Shown here one piece after another: positions 1 to 6,605 of a stretch of DNA of 35,857 nucleotides (positions are counted from its first letter, which is position 1; every line of letters starts with the position of its first letter). The notes beneath the pieces were generated by a model. The model was not told where the DNA came from. It saw only the letters and a program-made list of their open reading frames with translations, and did not search any database. Origin of the DNA: a virus; the IMG/VR virus record IMGVR_UViG_3300031612_000028, positions 1 through 35,857 of that record. The stretch is one strand, 5' to 3'. The position numbers and the translations under genes are program-made.

Positions 1-51
1 ATGTATGTAGCGCTAACTCGAGCCACTACTAACGTATATATAAACTCATGA
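1..51 (+). CDS. C-terminal end of an SF1 (UvrD/Dda-like) DNA helicase, cut by the window edge
   Basis: The frame open from base 1 encodes 16 residues (MYVALTRATTNVYINS) and then TGA. The YVALTRA string is helicase motif VI of superfamily 1 helicases (UvrD/Rep/RecD2/Dda type), which normally lies close to the C-terminus; its Arg is the arginine finger that senses ATP. The real start lies upstream of the window. The stop overlaps the next start as ATGA, so the two genes look co-translated. N4-like phages encode a replication helicase in this neighbourhood, which fits. The motif is distinctive but very short, so the exact subfamily cannot be told. Confidence 0.7.
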   Translation: MYVALTRATTNVYINS

Positions 52-350
52 GCTATATTAAAAATTCATTACCCGATGATTGGGAACCTGAACGTAATTA
101 TCAATCTCCTAAAAACTATGTATGTATAGGAACTGAAGAAATAGAGGCTAAATGGTTACCTAGATGGTATGAAGTACCATTTGACGAATGCTGTTTTCCT
201 GGAGAAATACCTAGTAAACATATAAGAGACGATGTAATCAAAGCTACTCCTCTAATAAAATTAACATATAGACCAGATGGCGATTACGAAGAACATCTTA
301 AAATCCTTAAAACTGAAAGGTTACTAAATGGCTCTACAGTACACAAATAA
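48..350 (+). CDS. Hypothetical protein, 100 aa, in the replication operon
   Basis: I do not recognise this family. The protein is soluble-looking, rich in aromatic and charged residues (several Trp, Tyr, Asp and Glu), with no signal peptide, membrane segment or catalytic motif that I can see. Its ATG overlaps the stop of the preceding helicase fragment (ATGA), and no clear Shine-Dalgarno precedes it, so translation is probably coupled to the helicase. Its last codons overlap the start of the RecB/Cas4-like nuclease gene by 23 bases. The tight overlaps on both sides support a real gene and a role near DNA replication or recombination, but that role is inferred from position only. Confidence 0.7.
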   Translation: MSYIKNSLPDDWEPERNYQSPKNYVCIGTEEIEAKWLPRWYEVPFDECCFPGEIPSKHIRDDVIKATPLIKLTYRPDGDYEEHLKILKTERLLNGSTVHK

Positions 351-1314
351 ACATGACGTATCTCTCGCATTAGCAGTATTCCTAATGATGGATTCTTACG
401 ATCACGACGATAGACCTAATTCGGTAAGTGCTACTGGATTGCTTCGTCCTCTCCGTCAGCTAGTTCTATCCCAACAAAATAAAGAACTACTTAAGACAGT
501 AGATATTTCAGATCTAGTAGCCTCTAGAATGGGTACAGCTATCCATGATAGTTGTGAAGCAGCATGGACAGACCTTGCTAATGTTGCTCAAGCACTCAAA
601 GTACTAGGGGCATCTGAAGCAGCTGTAGATAGTATTGTGATTAATCCTACATCTCTGAAGCCTGGGCAAATCCCAGTCTATGTAGAACAGAGAGCTGAGA
701 AAAAGATACTCGATTTCTACGTCACTGGTAAATATGATCTAGTTCTAGACGGAACACTTAATGATTATAAATCTACCAGTGTCTGGACTTATATCTATGA
801 CAGCAACGCTGATAGTTACACTAAGCAAGGCAGTATTTATAAATGGTTAAATCCAGAAAAGATCACTAGTGATTATATTAATATTAATTATATATTCACA
901 GATTGGTCAGCTTCTAAAGCTAGGCAAGATCCTAAACAGTATCCACAGCAACGGGTACTTACAAAGAAGTATCCTCTCTGGGGTAATGATGCAACGGAAC
1001 AATGGATCATGAATAAGTTAGAAGCTTATCAAGTTCTCGCTGATTCTCCACAAGAAGTGCTACCAGAATGTACTGATGAAGAGCTCTGGGCTTCTAGGAC
1101 TGTACATAAATACTATAAGAATCCTAATGCCTTAACTAGATCTACTAAAAACTTCGACACTATGGATGAAGCACTAATTCGCAAAGCTAATGATGGTGAT
1201 GTTGGTACGATTGTAACTGTACCCGGCGAAGTGAAAGCATGCAGGTACTGCCCAGTTGTAGCTATCTGTAACCAAGCAGAGACTATGCTAGCAGATGGAA
1301 GACTAAATCTATGA
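328..1314 (+). CDS. RecB/Cas4-like PD-(D/E)XK exonuclease with cysteine cluster
   Basis: Predicted phage exonuclease of the PD-(D/E)XK superfamily (RecB/AddB/Cas4-like), expected to resect DNA ends for replication or recombination. Visible in order: the N-terminal SVSATGLLRP segment typical of these nucleases; His73 in GTAIHD; Asp137 in GKYDLV followed by Asp146-Tyr-Lys148 as the metal-binding D...(D/E)xK core; Gln167 with Tyr171 as the downstream Q-x3-Y motif; and four cysteines (Cys248, then CRYCPVVAIC at 305-314) placed like the Fe-S or zinc ligands of the family. The start at 328 has an AAAGG about 7 bases upstream. The gene overlaps both neighbours (ATGA with the next). Family call is strong; substrate polarity and the cofactor are not visible. 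Confidence 0.85.
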   Translation: MALQYTNKHDVSLALAVFLMMDSYDHDDRPNSVSATGLLRPLRQLVLSQQNKELLKTVDISDLVASRMGTAIHDSCEAAWTDLANVAQALKVLGASEAAVDSIVINPTSLKPGQIPVYVEQRAEKKILDFYVTGKYDLVLDGTLNDYKSTSVWTYIYDSNADSYTKQGSIYKWLNPEKITSDYININYIFTDWSASKARQDPKQYPQQRVLTKKYPLWGNDATEQWIMNKLEAYQVLADSPQEVLPECTDEELWASRTVHKYYKNPNALTRSTKNFDTMDEALIRKANDGDVGTIVTVPGEVKACRYCPVVAICNQAETMLADGRLNL

Positions 1315-1475
1315 GTGACAACTTTATATTAGTTGGTGCACTCAAAAGATATGTAAACATTCCATTCAAGAAAGCACAACTAACTCGCCTATCTACAGAT
1401 GAGTTAATTTGGCTTGCACAAACCTATAAACCACGTGGGTTAAAGTCGCTCATAATAGAACATCTGACTAAATAA
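1311..1475 (+). CDS. Small hypothetical protein, 54 aa
   Basis: A 54-residue frame that begins inside the stop of the nuclease gene (ATGA at 1311-1314) and has GGAAG upstream. It is basic and mainly helical in appearance. The C-terminal half (LSTDELIWLAQTY, then PRGLKSLIIEHL) has the helix-turn-helix spacing of SAP or Rho-N-type small nucleic-acid-binding motifs, but this is only a resemblance. The overlapping start, good ribosome site and codon pattern continuous with its neighbours support expression. It may be an accessory DNA-binding factor for the nuclease. Function is unproven. Confidence 0.6.
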   Translation: MSDNFILVGALKRYVNIPFKKAQLTRLSTDELIWLAQTYKPRGLKSLIIEHLTK

Positions 1476-1480
1476 TAATT

Positions 1481-1555
1481 AGATAGTAGAGGTTGGCTTA
1501 CACCGCAAGGCAAGCAAGAGAACTTCCAAAGCTCTGAACACGACCTCTATTATCT
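1481..1555 (+). ncRNA. Candidate structured RNA (three-way junction) in a 5' leader
   Basis: The untranslated gap before the gene at 1578 folds by eye into a closed domain. A 13-bp stem pairs 1481-1493 with 1543-1555 (one G-U). Inside are two hairpins: 1496-1515, with GCTT/AAGC and an inner CC-GCAA-GG element (a GNRA-type tetraloop), and 1517-1535, with AGAG/CTCT and CTT/AAG. The GGGAG ribosome site of the next gene lies 12 bases after the closing stem. I cannot match it to a known riboswitch or ncRNA family. It may be a cis-regulatory leader, a processing site or an independent phage RNA. It is not a tRNA: no T-arm consensus is present. Confidence 0.5.
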
Positions 1556-1577
1556 TTATTTACTTTGGGAGAAAACT

Positions 1578-2009
1578 ATGTCCGCACAGCAACTAAAAGC
1601 AAAAGCAGAAAGAATATTAAAAGAACTAAGTAAATCTACAAGAGCCCCGCAACATGCAGCTCATCAAATGAATTTAGGTAGTCTAATTAAAGCACTCTCT
1701 AGAGAAAGGACAGGACTATACGTAGTTACGAGTAACGGAGATTCTCCTGGTATGCCGCATATGTATCACGGCTACTATTCAGATATGGCATTCGAACCTT
1801 CTACTGAATTAATTACTGTCGTTGAATTTATACAGGTATGTGATGACGCTATGGCTATGCCATTCATGGGAGCTGAAGGTGAAGAGCAATTTATTAAACC
1901 AAATACTCCTGTATGGATTTCCAACATAGGTACCTATAGCGGAGATGCCATTATAGATCTCGTACCCTTGGACGGTGCTATCTCATTAACTATTAAAAAT
2001 ATGGACTAA
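1578..2009 (+). CDS. Hypothetical protein, 143 aa
   Basis: Not recognised. The first 45 residues are Lys/Arg-rich and likely helical (SAQQLKAKAERILKELSK at the start). The remainder alternates short hydrophobic beta-like strands with loops and ends in a hydrophobic stretch. There is no signal peptide or transmembrane segment. GGGAG lies 6 bases before the ATG, directly downstream of the structured RNA candidate at 1481-1555, so its translation may be controlled by that RNA. One base separates its stop from the primase start, and that start has no obvious ribosome site of its own, suggesting this gene delivers ribosomes to the primase. Confidence 0.75.
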   Translation: MSAQQLKAKAERILKELSKSTRAPQHAAHQMNLGSLIKALSRERTGLYVVTSNGDSPGMPHMYHGYYSDMAFEPSTELITVVEFIQVCDDAMAMPFMGAEGEEQFIKPNTPVWISNIGTYSGDAIIDLVPLDGAISLTIKNMD

Positions 2010-2010
2010 T

Positions 2011-4167
2011 ATGAAATTATACCATCCGTTCTCGGAACAGATTGTCGATATTCTAGTTAAGAAAGTTAACAATGATAATCGGCATTTCTTTCGTATTCTA
2101 GTGGGATATTACTTATCTAAAGTAGCCTCTATGATGCGATGCAATATACAGACTAATGACAGAGATGTAGTCCCTGTTAATACATATGTAATTAACTTGA
2201 TGGTATCAGGCACAGGTAAAGGGCACTCTACTAATATTATGGAGAGGGAGTTCGTAGCCTTCTTTAAGAAGGAATTCCTGAATACTGTATTCCCTCGTAA
2301 AGCTGAGGAGAATATTGAAAACCTAGCTCAAGAGAAAGCCACTTCAAGATGTTCGACTGGCCAATCATTACTCTCATTTCCTGAAGAAGTAGTTATCCAG
2401 AAAGATAAATTCAACCAGCAATTTGCTCGCCTAGGAGAACTAGCTTTTAGCTTCGATAGTGGGACTTCACCGGCTGTTAAACAGATGCGTGAAAAGTTAC
2501 TACTAGCCTCAGCAGGTTCTATGAATTTAGAACTAGATGAGATTGGATCTAATATGGCAGCGAATGTAGATGTACTAAATACATTCCTTGAGTTATACGA
2601 CGTTGGCTTAGTTAAGCAAAAGCTTATTAAGAATACGGCGGAGAATATTAGATCTGAAGAGCTGACTGGCGCTACTCCTACTAATCTTATGATGTTTGGT
2701 ACACCTACTAAGTTATTAGATGGTGGAAAAACTGAGGAAGAGTTTAAGACCTTTCTAGAAACTGGTTATGCTCGTAGATTACTATTTGGATATACGATAG
2801 ATAACCATAGGACTAAAGGCGCTACTGCTAAAGAACGCTATGCACAGATGGTGGATACCGGTCTAACTACAGAAATACATAATATTCAGCAGGTATTTGC
2901 TAGCTTTGCTACTAGACCTTTCAATCCTATTCTACAGATGTCCAGAGAGAACTCCATCTATTTGATTGAGTATCAGATCCGCTGTGAAGAGGCAGCTGAT
3001 GAGTTTAAAGATCATATGGCTGTTCATAAAGCTGAGATGATGCATCGTTACTATAAGGCTCTCAAGCTGGCTGGAGCGTATGCATTTGCAGACAACTCGA
3101 TGGAGATCACTCAGTTACATCTAGACTATGCTATTAGCGTAGTTGAAGATTCTGGAGAAGCCTTTCATACCCTTATGCGTAAGCAGGGCCCGTATGAACG
3201 GTTAGCTCACTATCTTGCGGACTGTGATAAAGAGGTTACTCAGCATGAACTGCTTGAAGAACTACCCTTCTACAAAGGCTCAGAGGCACAGCGTAAGGAA
3301 CTAATGACTCTGGCTATGTCCTTTGGTTACAAACACAATATTATTATTAGAAAACGCATGATGGATGATATTGAGTTTTTCACAGGAGAGACTCTTATAG
3401 AGACTGATCTAAATAAATTGACCGTCGGTGTTAGTACAGATATAGCATATCATTATCAAACCGAACATCCTCCATTTGATCAACTCCATAAACTCACTAC
3501 TGCCGAAGGGTATCATTATACTGCGCACGGTTTTGTTAATGGACACCGTAAGTCTGATAATGTTATCACTGGTTTCGATCTACTTGTCTTAGATTGTGAT
3601 GGTGATATTAGTATAGCTACAGCTAAAGTATTGCTGGAAGATTATACGTTTATGATCTCCACTACTAAACGGCATACTGATCAGTTAAATAGATTCAGGC
3701 TAATCCTACCGATTTCCCATAAGCTTAAATTGACTCCACAGGAATATTCTAAATTCATGACTAATGTATTTGAATGGCTTCCATTTCCTGTAGACGAAGC
3801 GGCTAAGGATATAGCTAGGAAGTGGGCAGCTCATCCAGGGCACTATGAATATAATACTGGAAGTATTATTGATGCCACTATGTTTATTCCAGAAACTAAA
3901 AGATCTGATGACACTAAGGCTCAGCTAACAGCTACTGGCGTGGGTAATATCGAGCGTTGGTTTAGAAATCACACGTCGAAAGGAAATAGAGCTACACACC
4001 TTTACAGGTATGGAATGGTATTAGTTGATGCTGGTTTACCATTAGGAGAAATCATAGAAAAGATGGAAGCATTCAATAATTCATTAGATGTGCCACTGCC
4101 TGAAGATCAATTCAGAAAGAGCACTATTACATCAATAAGTAAGGAAGTACAAAAACGAGGAAACTAA
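2011..4167 (+). CDS. Primase: N-terminal DUF3987-like ATPase, C-terminal archaeo-eukaryotic primase fold
   Basis: Probable replicative primase, possibly primase-helicase, 718 aa. The N-terminal half carries a P-loop, SGTGKGHST at 66-74, in a context like DUF3987-type ATPases of phages and mobile elements. The C-terminal half carries the archaeo-eukaryotic primase signature: LVLDCDGD with Asp528 and Asp530 as metal ligands, STTKRH with His555, and NRFRLILP around 560-567. A PriCT-type C-terminal domain follows from about residue 650 (GNRATHLYRYG onward). An N4-like phage has a primase of similar length at this position. The ATPase-first order is opposite to the common primase-then-helicase layout. 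The start lies 1 base after the previous stop without a visible Shine-Dalgarno, so coupling is likely. Whether the ATPase half unwinds DNA is unknown. Confidence 0.8.
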   Translation: MKLYHPFSEQIVDILVKKVNNDNRHFFRILVGYYLSKVASMMRCNIQTNDRDVVPVNTYVINLMVSGTGKGHSTNIMEREFVAFFKKEFLNTVFPRKAEENIENLAQEKATSRCSTGQSLLSFPEEVVIQKDKFNQQFARLGELAFSFDSGTSPAVKQMREKLLLASAGSMNLELDEIGSNMAANVDVLNTFLELYDVGLVKQKLIKNTAENIRSEELTGATPTNLMMFGTPTKLLDGGKTEEEFKTFLETGYARRLLFGYTIDNHRTKGATAKERYAQMVDTGLTTEIHNIQQVFASFATRPFNPILQMSRENSIYLIEYQIRCEEAADEFKDHMAVHKAEMMHRYYKALKLAGAYAFADNSMEITQLHLDYAISVVEDSGEAFHTLMRKQGPYERLAHYLADCDKEVTQHELLEELPFYKGSEAQRKELMTLAMSFGYKHNIIIRKRMMDDIEFFTGETLIETDLNKLTVGVSTDIAYHYQTEHPPFDQLHKLTTAEGYHYTAHGFVNGHRKSDNVITGFDLLVLDCDGDISIATAKVLLEDYTFMISTTKRHTDQLNRFRLILPISHKLKLTPQEYSKFMTNVFEWLPFPVDEAAKDIARKWAAHPGHYEYNTGSIIDATMFIPETKRSDDTKAQLTATGVGNIERWFRNHTSKGNRATHLYRYGMVLVDAGLPLGEIIEKMEAFNNSLDVPLPEDQFRKSTITSISKEVQKRGN

Positions 4168-4168
4168 T

Positions 4169-4588
4169 ATGTCTGTAACTAAGATAGATAAAGTAATAAA
4201 AGCACAAGGGAAACGTTATTTATATTCACTAATGGAAAAGCATTTAGTTACGCGTCCAGATGGTACTGTTACGTATATTCCCGGTGATTGTAATGATAAT
4301 AAGATTTTACATATGGCTGTAGCTGAACATCCTGCTGCAAAAATTACGTTATCCATGGTAACAGGTCTTCGTGCTAGAGCATGGGGGAAACTTTACTGTG
4401 AACCTGTTAAGACTGACGCAGAAAGAATTGCTGAATTAGAAGCACTAGTAGATAAACTTATTACAAGAGAAGAAGACACACTTGTAAAAGCATTTAAGTC
4501 TACTACTCAAACACCTGTACCAATCAAGCCAGAAATTAAGAAGCGCTGTGATCTCTCACTGCCTGATATGAAGGGCCTGTTTGGATAG
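4169..4588 (+). CDS. Hypothetical protein, 139 aa
   Basis: Unrecognised. The sequence has a basic N-terminal part (TKIDKVIKAQGKRYLYSLMEK), a central segment with several small beta-like strands, a Glu/Lys-rich probable coiled coil at about 88-115 (AERIAELEALVDKLI), and a Pro/Lys-rich C-terminus ending in DMKGLFG. That ending resembles the acidic or aromatic tail that replication-associated phage proteins use to contact partners, but this is a guess. It follows the primase by one base with a GAGGA ribosome site in the primase tail. Its stop is followed by the structured gap at 4589-4685, so it may be the last gene of this translational unit. A replication accessory role is inferred from context only. 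Confidence 0.7.
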   Translation: MSVTKIDKVIKAQGKRYLYSLMEKHLVTRPDGTVTYIPGDCNDNKILHMAVAEHPAAKITLSMVTGLRARAWGKLYCEPVKTDAERIAELEALVDKLITREEDTLVKAFKSTTQTPVPIKPEIKKRCDLSLPDMKGLFG

Positions 4589-4591
4589 TAC

Positions 4592-4667
4592 TACTTGACC
4601 TTTGACCTCCATTTTATGGACTGGCAAGTACCCAAAAGGGTGACAGCCGGGAATAGACCGGCAACCT
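4592..4667 (+). ncRNA. Candidate structured 5' leader with alternative pairings
   Basis: The gap between the 139-aa gene and the gene at 4686 contains three consecutive hairpins: TACTTG 4592-4597 with CAAGTA 4625-4630, holding a nested CCAT/ATGG near 4609-4619; ACCC 4630-4633 with GGGT 4638-4641 around an AAAA loop; and GCCGG 4646-4650 with CCGGC 4658-4662. The GGT at 4639-4641 can pair instead with ACC at 4664-4666, which would enclose the third hairpin, so two exclusive folds exist. A strong AAGGAG at 4675-4680 follows. This looks like a cis-acting leader (riboswitch or protein-binding site) for the gene pair 4686/4859. No known family matched by eye. Confidence 0.45.
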
Positions 4668-4685
4668 AATTACTAAGGAGTTGTA

Positions 4686-4862
4686 ATGGACATGATAAAT
4701 CTAAATGATAATCAAAGCTACATTGACCAGCTATTCGAAAACCTCCCTGCTCTATGTTCATTAGATAGAGAGGAAATGATAACTATCGCGTTAATGTTTG
4801 CAGTTAGACCAGAGAATCTGGATACATTAATAGAACATTATAAAGAGGAAGATCTGCAATGA
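4686..4862 (+). CDS. Small acidic hypothetical protein, 58 aa
   Basis: A 58-residue acidic helical protein with AAGGAG about 5 bases before its ATG. It overlaps the following ATPase start as ATGA (4859-4862). It has no recognisable domain. The strong ribosome site and the stop/start overlap support expression. It may act as a small partner or regulator of the Sak4-like ATPase, but nothing beyond position shows this. Confidence 0.65.
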   Translation: MDMINLNDNQSYIDQLFENLPALCSLDREEMITIALMFAVRPENLDTLIEHYKEEDLQ

Positions 4863-5593
4863 CAGTACAAGTTAATGATCATCTAATATTAGTATCCGGT
4901 AAAAGCGCTACTGGGAAAAGTGCTAGCTTGATGGCTATGGATAAGCCAGAAGGGATTATGTATTTAAATTGTGAGAATGGTAAAAAGTTACCATTCAAGA
5001 ATACATTTAAATGTCTCACTATCACAGATCCTACTATGGTCTATCAGGCGTTCACTGAGTCAGAGAAAATGCCAGAAGTGCACACTATCGTCCTAGATAC
5101 TTTAACGTATCTTATGGACTTGTATGAGAGTACTAAAGTACTGAATTCTGCAGACACCATGAAAGCATGGAGCCATTACGCTCAATATATGAAAGTACTT
5201 ATGTCTCAAGTGGTAGCTAAATCTACCAAAAACGTAGTCTTCCTAGCCCATACCTCAGATATCATGAATGAAACTGAATTGATATCCGAGACCATGGTTA
5301 AGGTTAAGGGCTCTTTGATGAATCAAGGTATTGAAAGCTTTTTCACTACTGTGATCTCAACAAAGAAAGTCGCTTTATCTAAGTTAACAGATAAAATTGC
5401 TAAGTCTCCTCTGTTTACTATTACTCCAGAAGAAGAAGCTATGGGGTTTAAATACGTATTTCAGACTCGACTTACTAAAGAGACTGTTAATGAAAGAATC
5501 CGCAGCCCTATTGGTATGTGGGCTATGGAAGAAACCTTTATTGATAATAACCTTCAGAACGTATTGGACCGCTTACACAAGTTCTATATTTGA
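4859..5593 (+). CDS. Sak4-like RecA-fold ATPase (phage recombination/replication ATPase)
   Basis: A 244-aa P-loop ATPase resembling the Sak4/AAA_24 family of phage RecA-fold proteins that work with a single-stranded DNA-binding protein in strand annealing or replication. Walker A is GKSATGKS at 14-21; Walker B is IVLD ending at Asp80; VVFLAH near 132 fits the sensor strand of RecA-like ATPases. The length is typical. GAGGAAG in the preceding gene provides the ribosome site and the start overlaps that gene's stop. A nuclease, SSB-like protein and RuvC-like resolvase in the same operon support a recombination role. An N4-like phage carries an AAA-type ATPase at this place. Alternative reading: a DnaB/KaiC-like replication factor. 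Confidence 0.75.
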   Translation: MTVQVNDHLILVSGKSATGKSASLMAMDKPEGIMYLNCENGKKLPFKNTFKCLTITDPTMVYQAFTESEKMPEVHTIVLDTLTYLMDLYESTKVLNSADTMKAWSHYAQYMKVLMSQVVAKSTKNVVFLAHTSDIMNETELISETMVKVKGSLMNQGIESFFTTVISTKKVALSKLTDKIAKSPLFTITPEEEAMGFKYVFQTRLTKETVNERIRSPIGMWAMEETFIDNNLQNVLDRLHKFYI

Positions 5594-5602
5594 TGTTAGA
5601 AT

Positions 5603-5708
5603 ACCGTGGTGGTACCGCAGTATTAGAGCCACGGTAAACTTATCTGCTGCAGGGTAGGACTGCTATCGCCTTACTTATGGGGCACTACCTCCTTATAGCA
5701 GGGCCTAA
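5603..5708 (+). ncRNA. Candidate structured RNA: two strong hairpins in a 294-base gap
   Basis: The gap between the Sak4-like ATPase and dCMP deaminase (5594-5887) holds a hairpin ACCGTGG 5603-5609 / CCACGGT 5629-5635 with a GGTACC palindrome in the loop. A second, longer hairpin pairs CTGCTAT 5660-5666 with ATAGCAG 5695-5701 and extends through TAGG 5655-5658 with CCTA 5704-5707. No reading frame of convincing coding quality spans them. They may be a regulatory leader, an RNase processing site, or an N4-type hairpin promoter. The last idea cannot be tested by eye. From about 5775 to 5880 I see nothing definite apart from a short ACTC/GAGT hairpin. Confidence 0.4.
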
Positions 5709-5737
5709 CTTAACTGAAGTGTTATAAAATCACTAGT

Positions 5738-5774
5738 CCTCCCTTTCCTTTGAGAGGGAGGCATTTTATTCTTT
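5738..5774 (+). terminator. Rho-independent terminator-like hairpin
   Basis: CCTCCCT at 5738-5744 pairs with AGGGAGG at 5755-5761, a GC-rich 7-bp stem with a 10-base loop, followed by a T-rich run (CATTTTATTCTTT). It lies 145 bases after the ATPase stop and 114 bases before the dCMP deaminase ribosome start. It would end or attenuate the recombination transcript before the nucleotide-metabolism genes. The T-tract is interrupted, so efficiency is uncertain. Confidence 0.55.
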
Positions 5775-5887
5775 GGAGCTGAGGTAGTCGTGTCTTAACT
5801 CTGAGTCTTAGGATTATGATCTCCCTCTGCCCTTTACTCCATTACTATCTTAGTACCAAAGAATCCAAACTTAACTAAAGGAGCTTT

Positions 5888-6337
5888 ATGCGTAAAGCAC
5901 ATAAGTGGGAAGGCCGTATGATTGGAGAAGCTAAACGATGGGCTTCCTATTCTAAAGACCCATCTACTAAAGTTGGTGCAGTGATCTATCATCCTGTTAG
6001 AAACTCCATAGTTACAACTGGCTACAATGGATTTCCTAGAGGTACCGTAGATGACCCTGAGCTGTACGCAGATAAATCTCGTAAATATCCTAGAGTTGTA
6101 CATGCAGAAGCTAACGCTATTGTAGATGCAGCTTACCAAGGCAAAAGTACGGGCGGTATGTACTTAGCCATTACTCACCCACCTTGCGCTGACTGTGCTG
6201 GCATTATCATTCAAGCGGGTATCAGACATATTGTGTTTGAACACTCTGATGATGATATGGCTAGGCATAATGCAGATGAAGCATTAGAACTATTCAATGA
6301 AGCCAAGGTACAAATAATAGGAGTCACTTTTAAATGA
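5888..6337 (+). CDS. Deoxycytidylate (dCMP) deaminase
   Basis: Converts dCMP to dUMP, feeding thymidylate synthesis and adjusting the pyrimidine pool for phage replication; cytosolic. The 149-aa protein has the zinc-dependent deaminase core: His72-Ala-Glu74 (the zinc ligand and catalytic Glu in HAEANAI) and PPCADC with Cys100 and Cys103 as the other zinc ligands. The N-terminal DPSTKVGAVI and GYNGFPRG segments are typical of the dCMP deaminase branch rather than free-cytidine deaminases. AAAGGAG lies 5 bases before the ATG. The stop overlaps the next start (ATGA). The length is close to that of phage T4 and bacterial relatives. No thymidylate synthase or kinase is in the window. Confidence 0.93.
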   Translation: MRKAHKWEGRMIGEAKRWASYSKDPSTKVGAVIYHPVRNSIVTTGYNGFPRGTVDDPELYADKSRKYPRVVHAEANAIVDAAYQGKSTGGMYLAITHPPCADCAGIIIQAGIRHIVFEHSDDDMARHNADEALELFNEAKVQIIGVTFK

Positions 6338-6549
6338 AAGAGGCCAAAACTATACTGTCAGAAAACTTAGTATTTGCTGCTACAGAATTAGGCTTATGTT
6401 TATCACATGAGTTAGTAGCAGAATCTCTAAAAATGAAACCAGGAATGTCTTTAAAAGAATTCGCAAAAGTACTAGATGAATACACAGCAAGAGCTAAGGC
6501 TGCTTGCGCAACTATTGAAGTGTACCCTACTAGTACGCCGTCTAGCTAA
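6334..6549 (+). CDS. Hypothetical protein, 71 aa
   Basis: Unrecognised small, mainly helical protein. Its start overlaps the deaminase stop (ATGA) and AGGAG lies about 10 bases upstream inside the deaminase gene. A Ser/Thr/Pro-rich tail (VYPTSTPSS) ends it. There is no membrane segment. Co-translation with dCMP deaminase is likely. The function is unknown. The 56 bases after it contain only the ribosome site of the next gene and a weak hairpin. Confidence 0.65.
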   Translation: MKEAKTILSENLVFAATELGLCLSHELVAESLKMKPGMSLKEFAKVLDEYTARAKAACATIEVYPTSTPSS

Positions 6550-6605
6550 TAGACACGAATCAGCAATATCGCTATTTTATAAATTAACAACATGAGGATC
6601 TAATT

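Noticed and set aside
1481-1555. tRNA gene
   Set aside because: Length and closing stem suggest a tRNA at first sight, but there is no T-loop GTTCRA, no seven-base anticodon loop and the acceptor would be 13 bp long.
5397-5657. 86-aa plus-strand frame overlapping the end of the Sak4-like gene
   Set aside because: Leu-rich composition in a shifted frame, no ribosome site, and it runs through the intact ATPase gene; a shadow frame.
5834-6139. 101-aa minus-strand frame over the dCMP deaminase
   Set aside because: Antisense to a confidently assigned gene; Cys/Phe/Ser-rich shadow without ribosome site or context.
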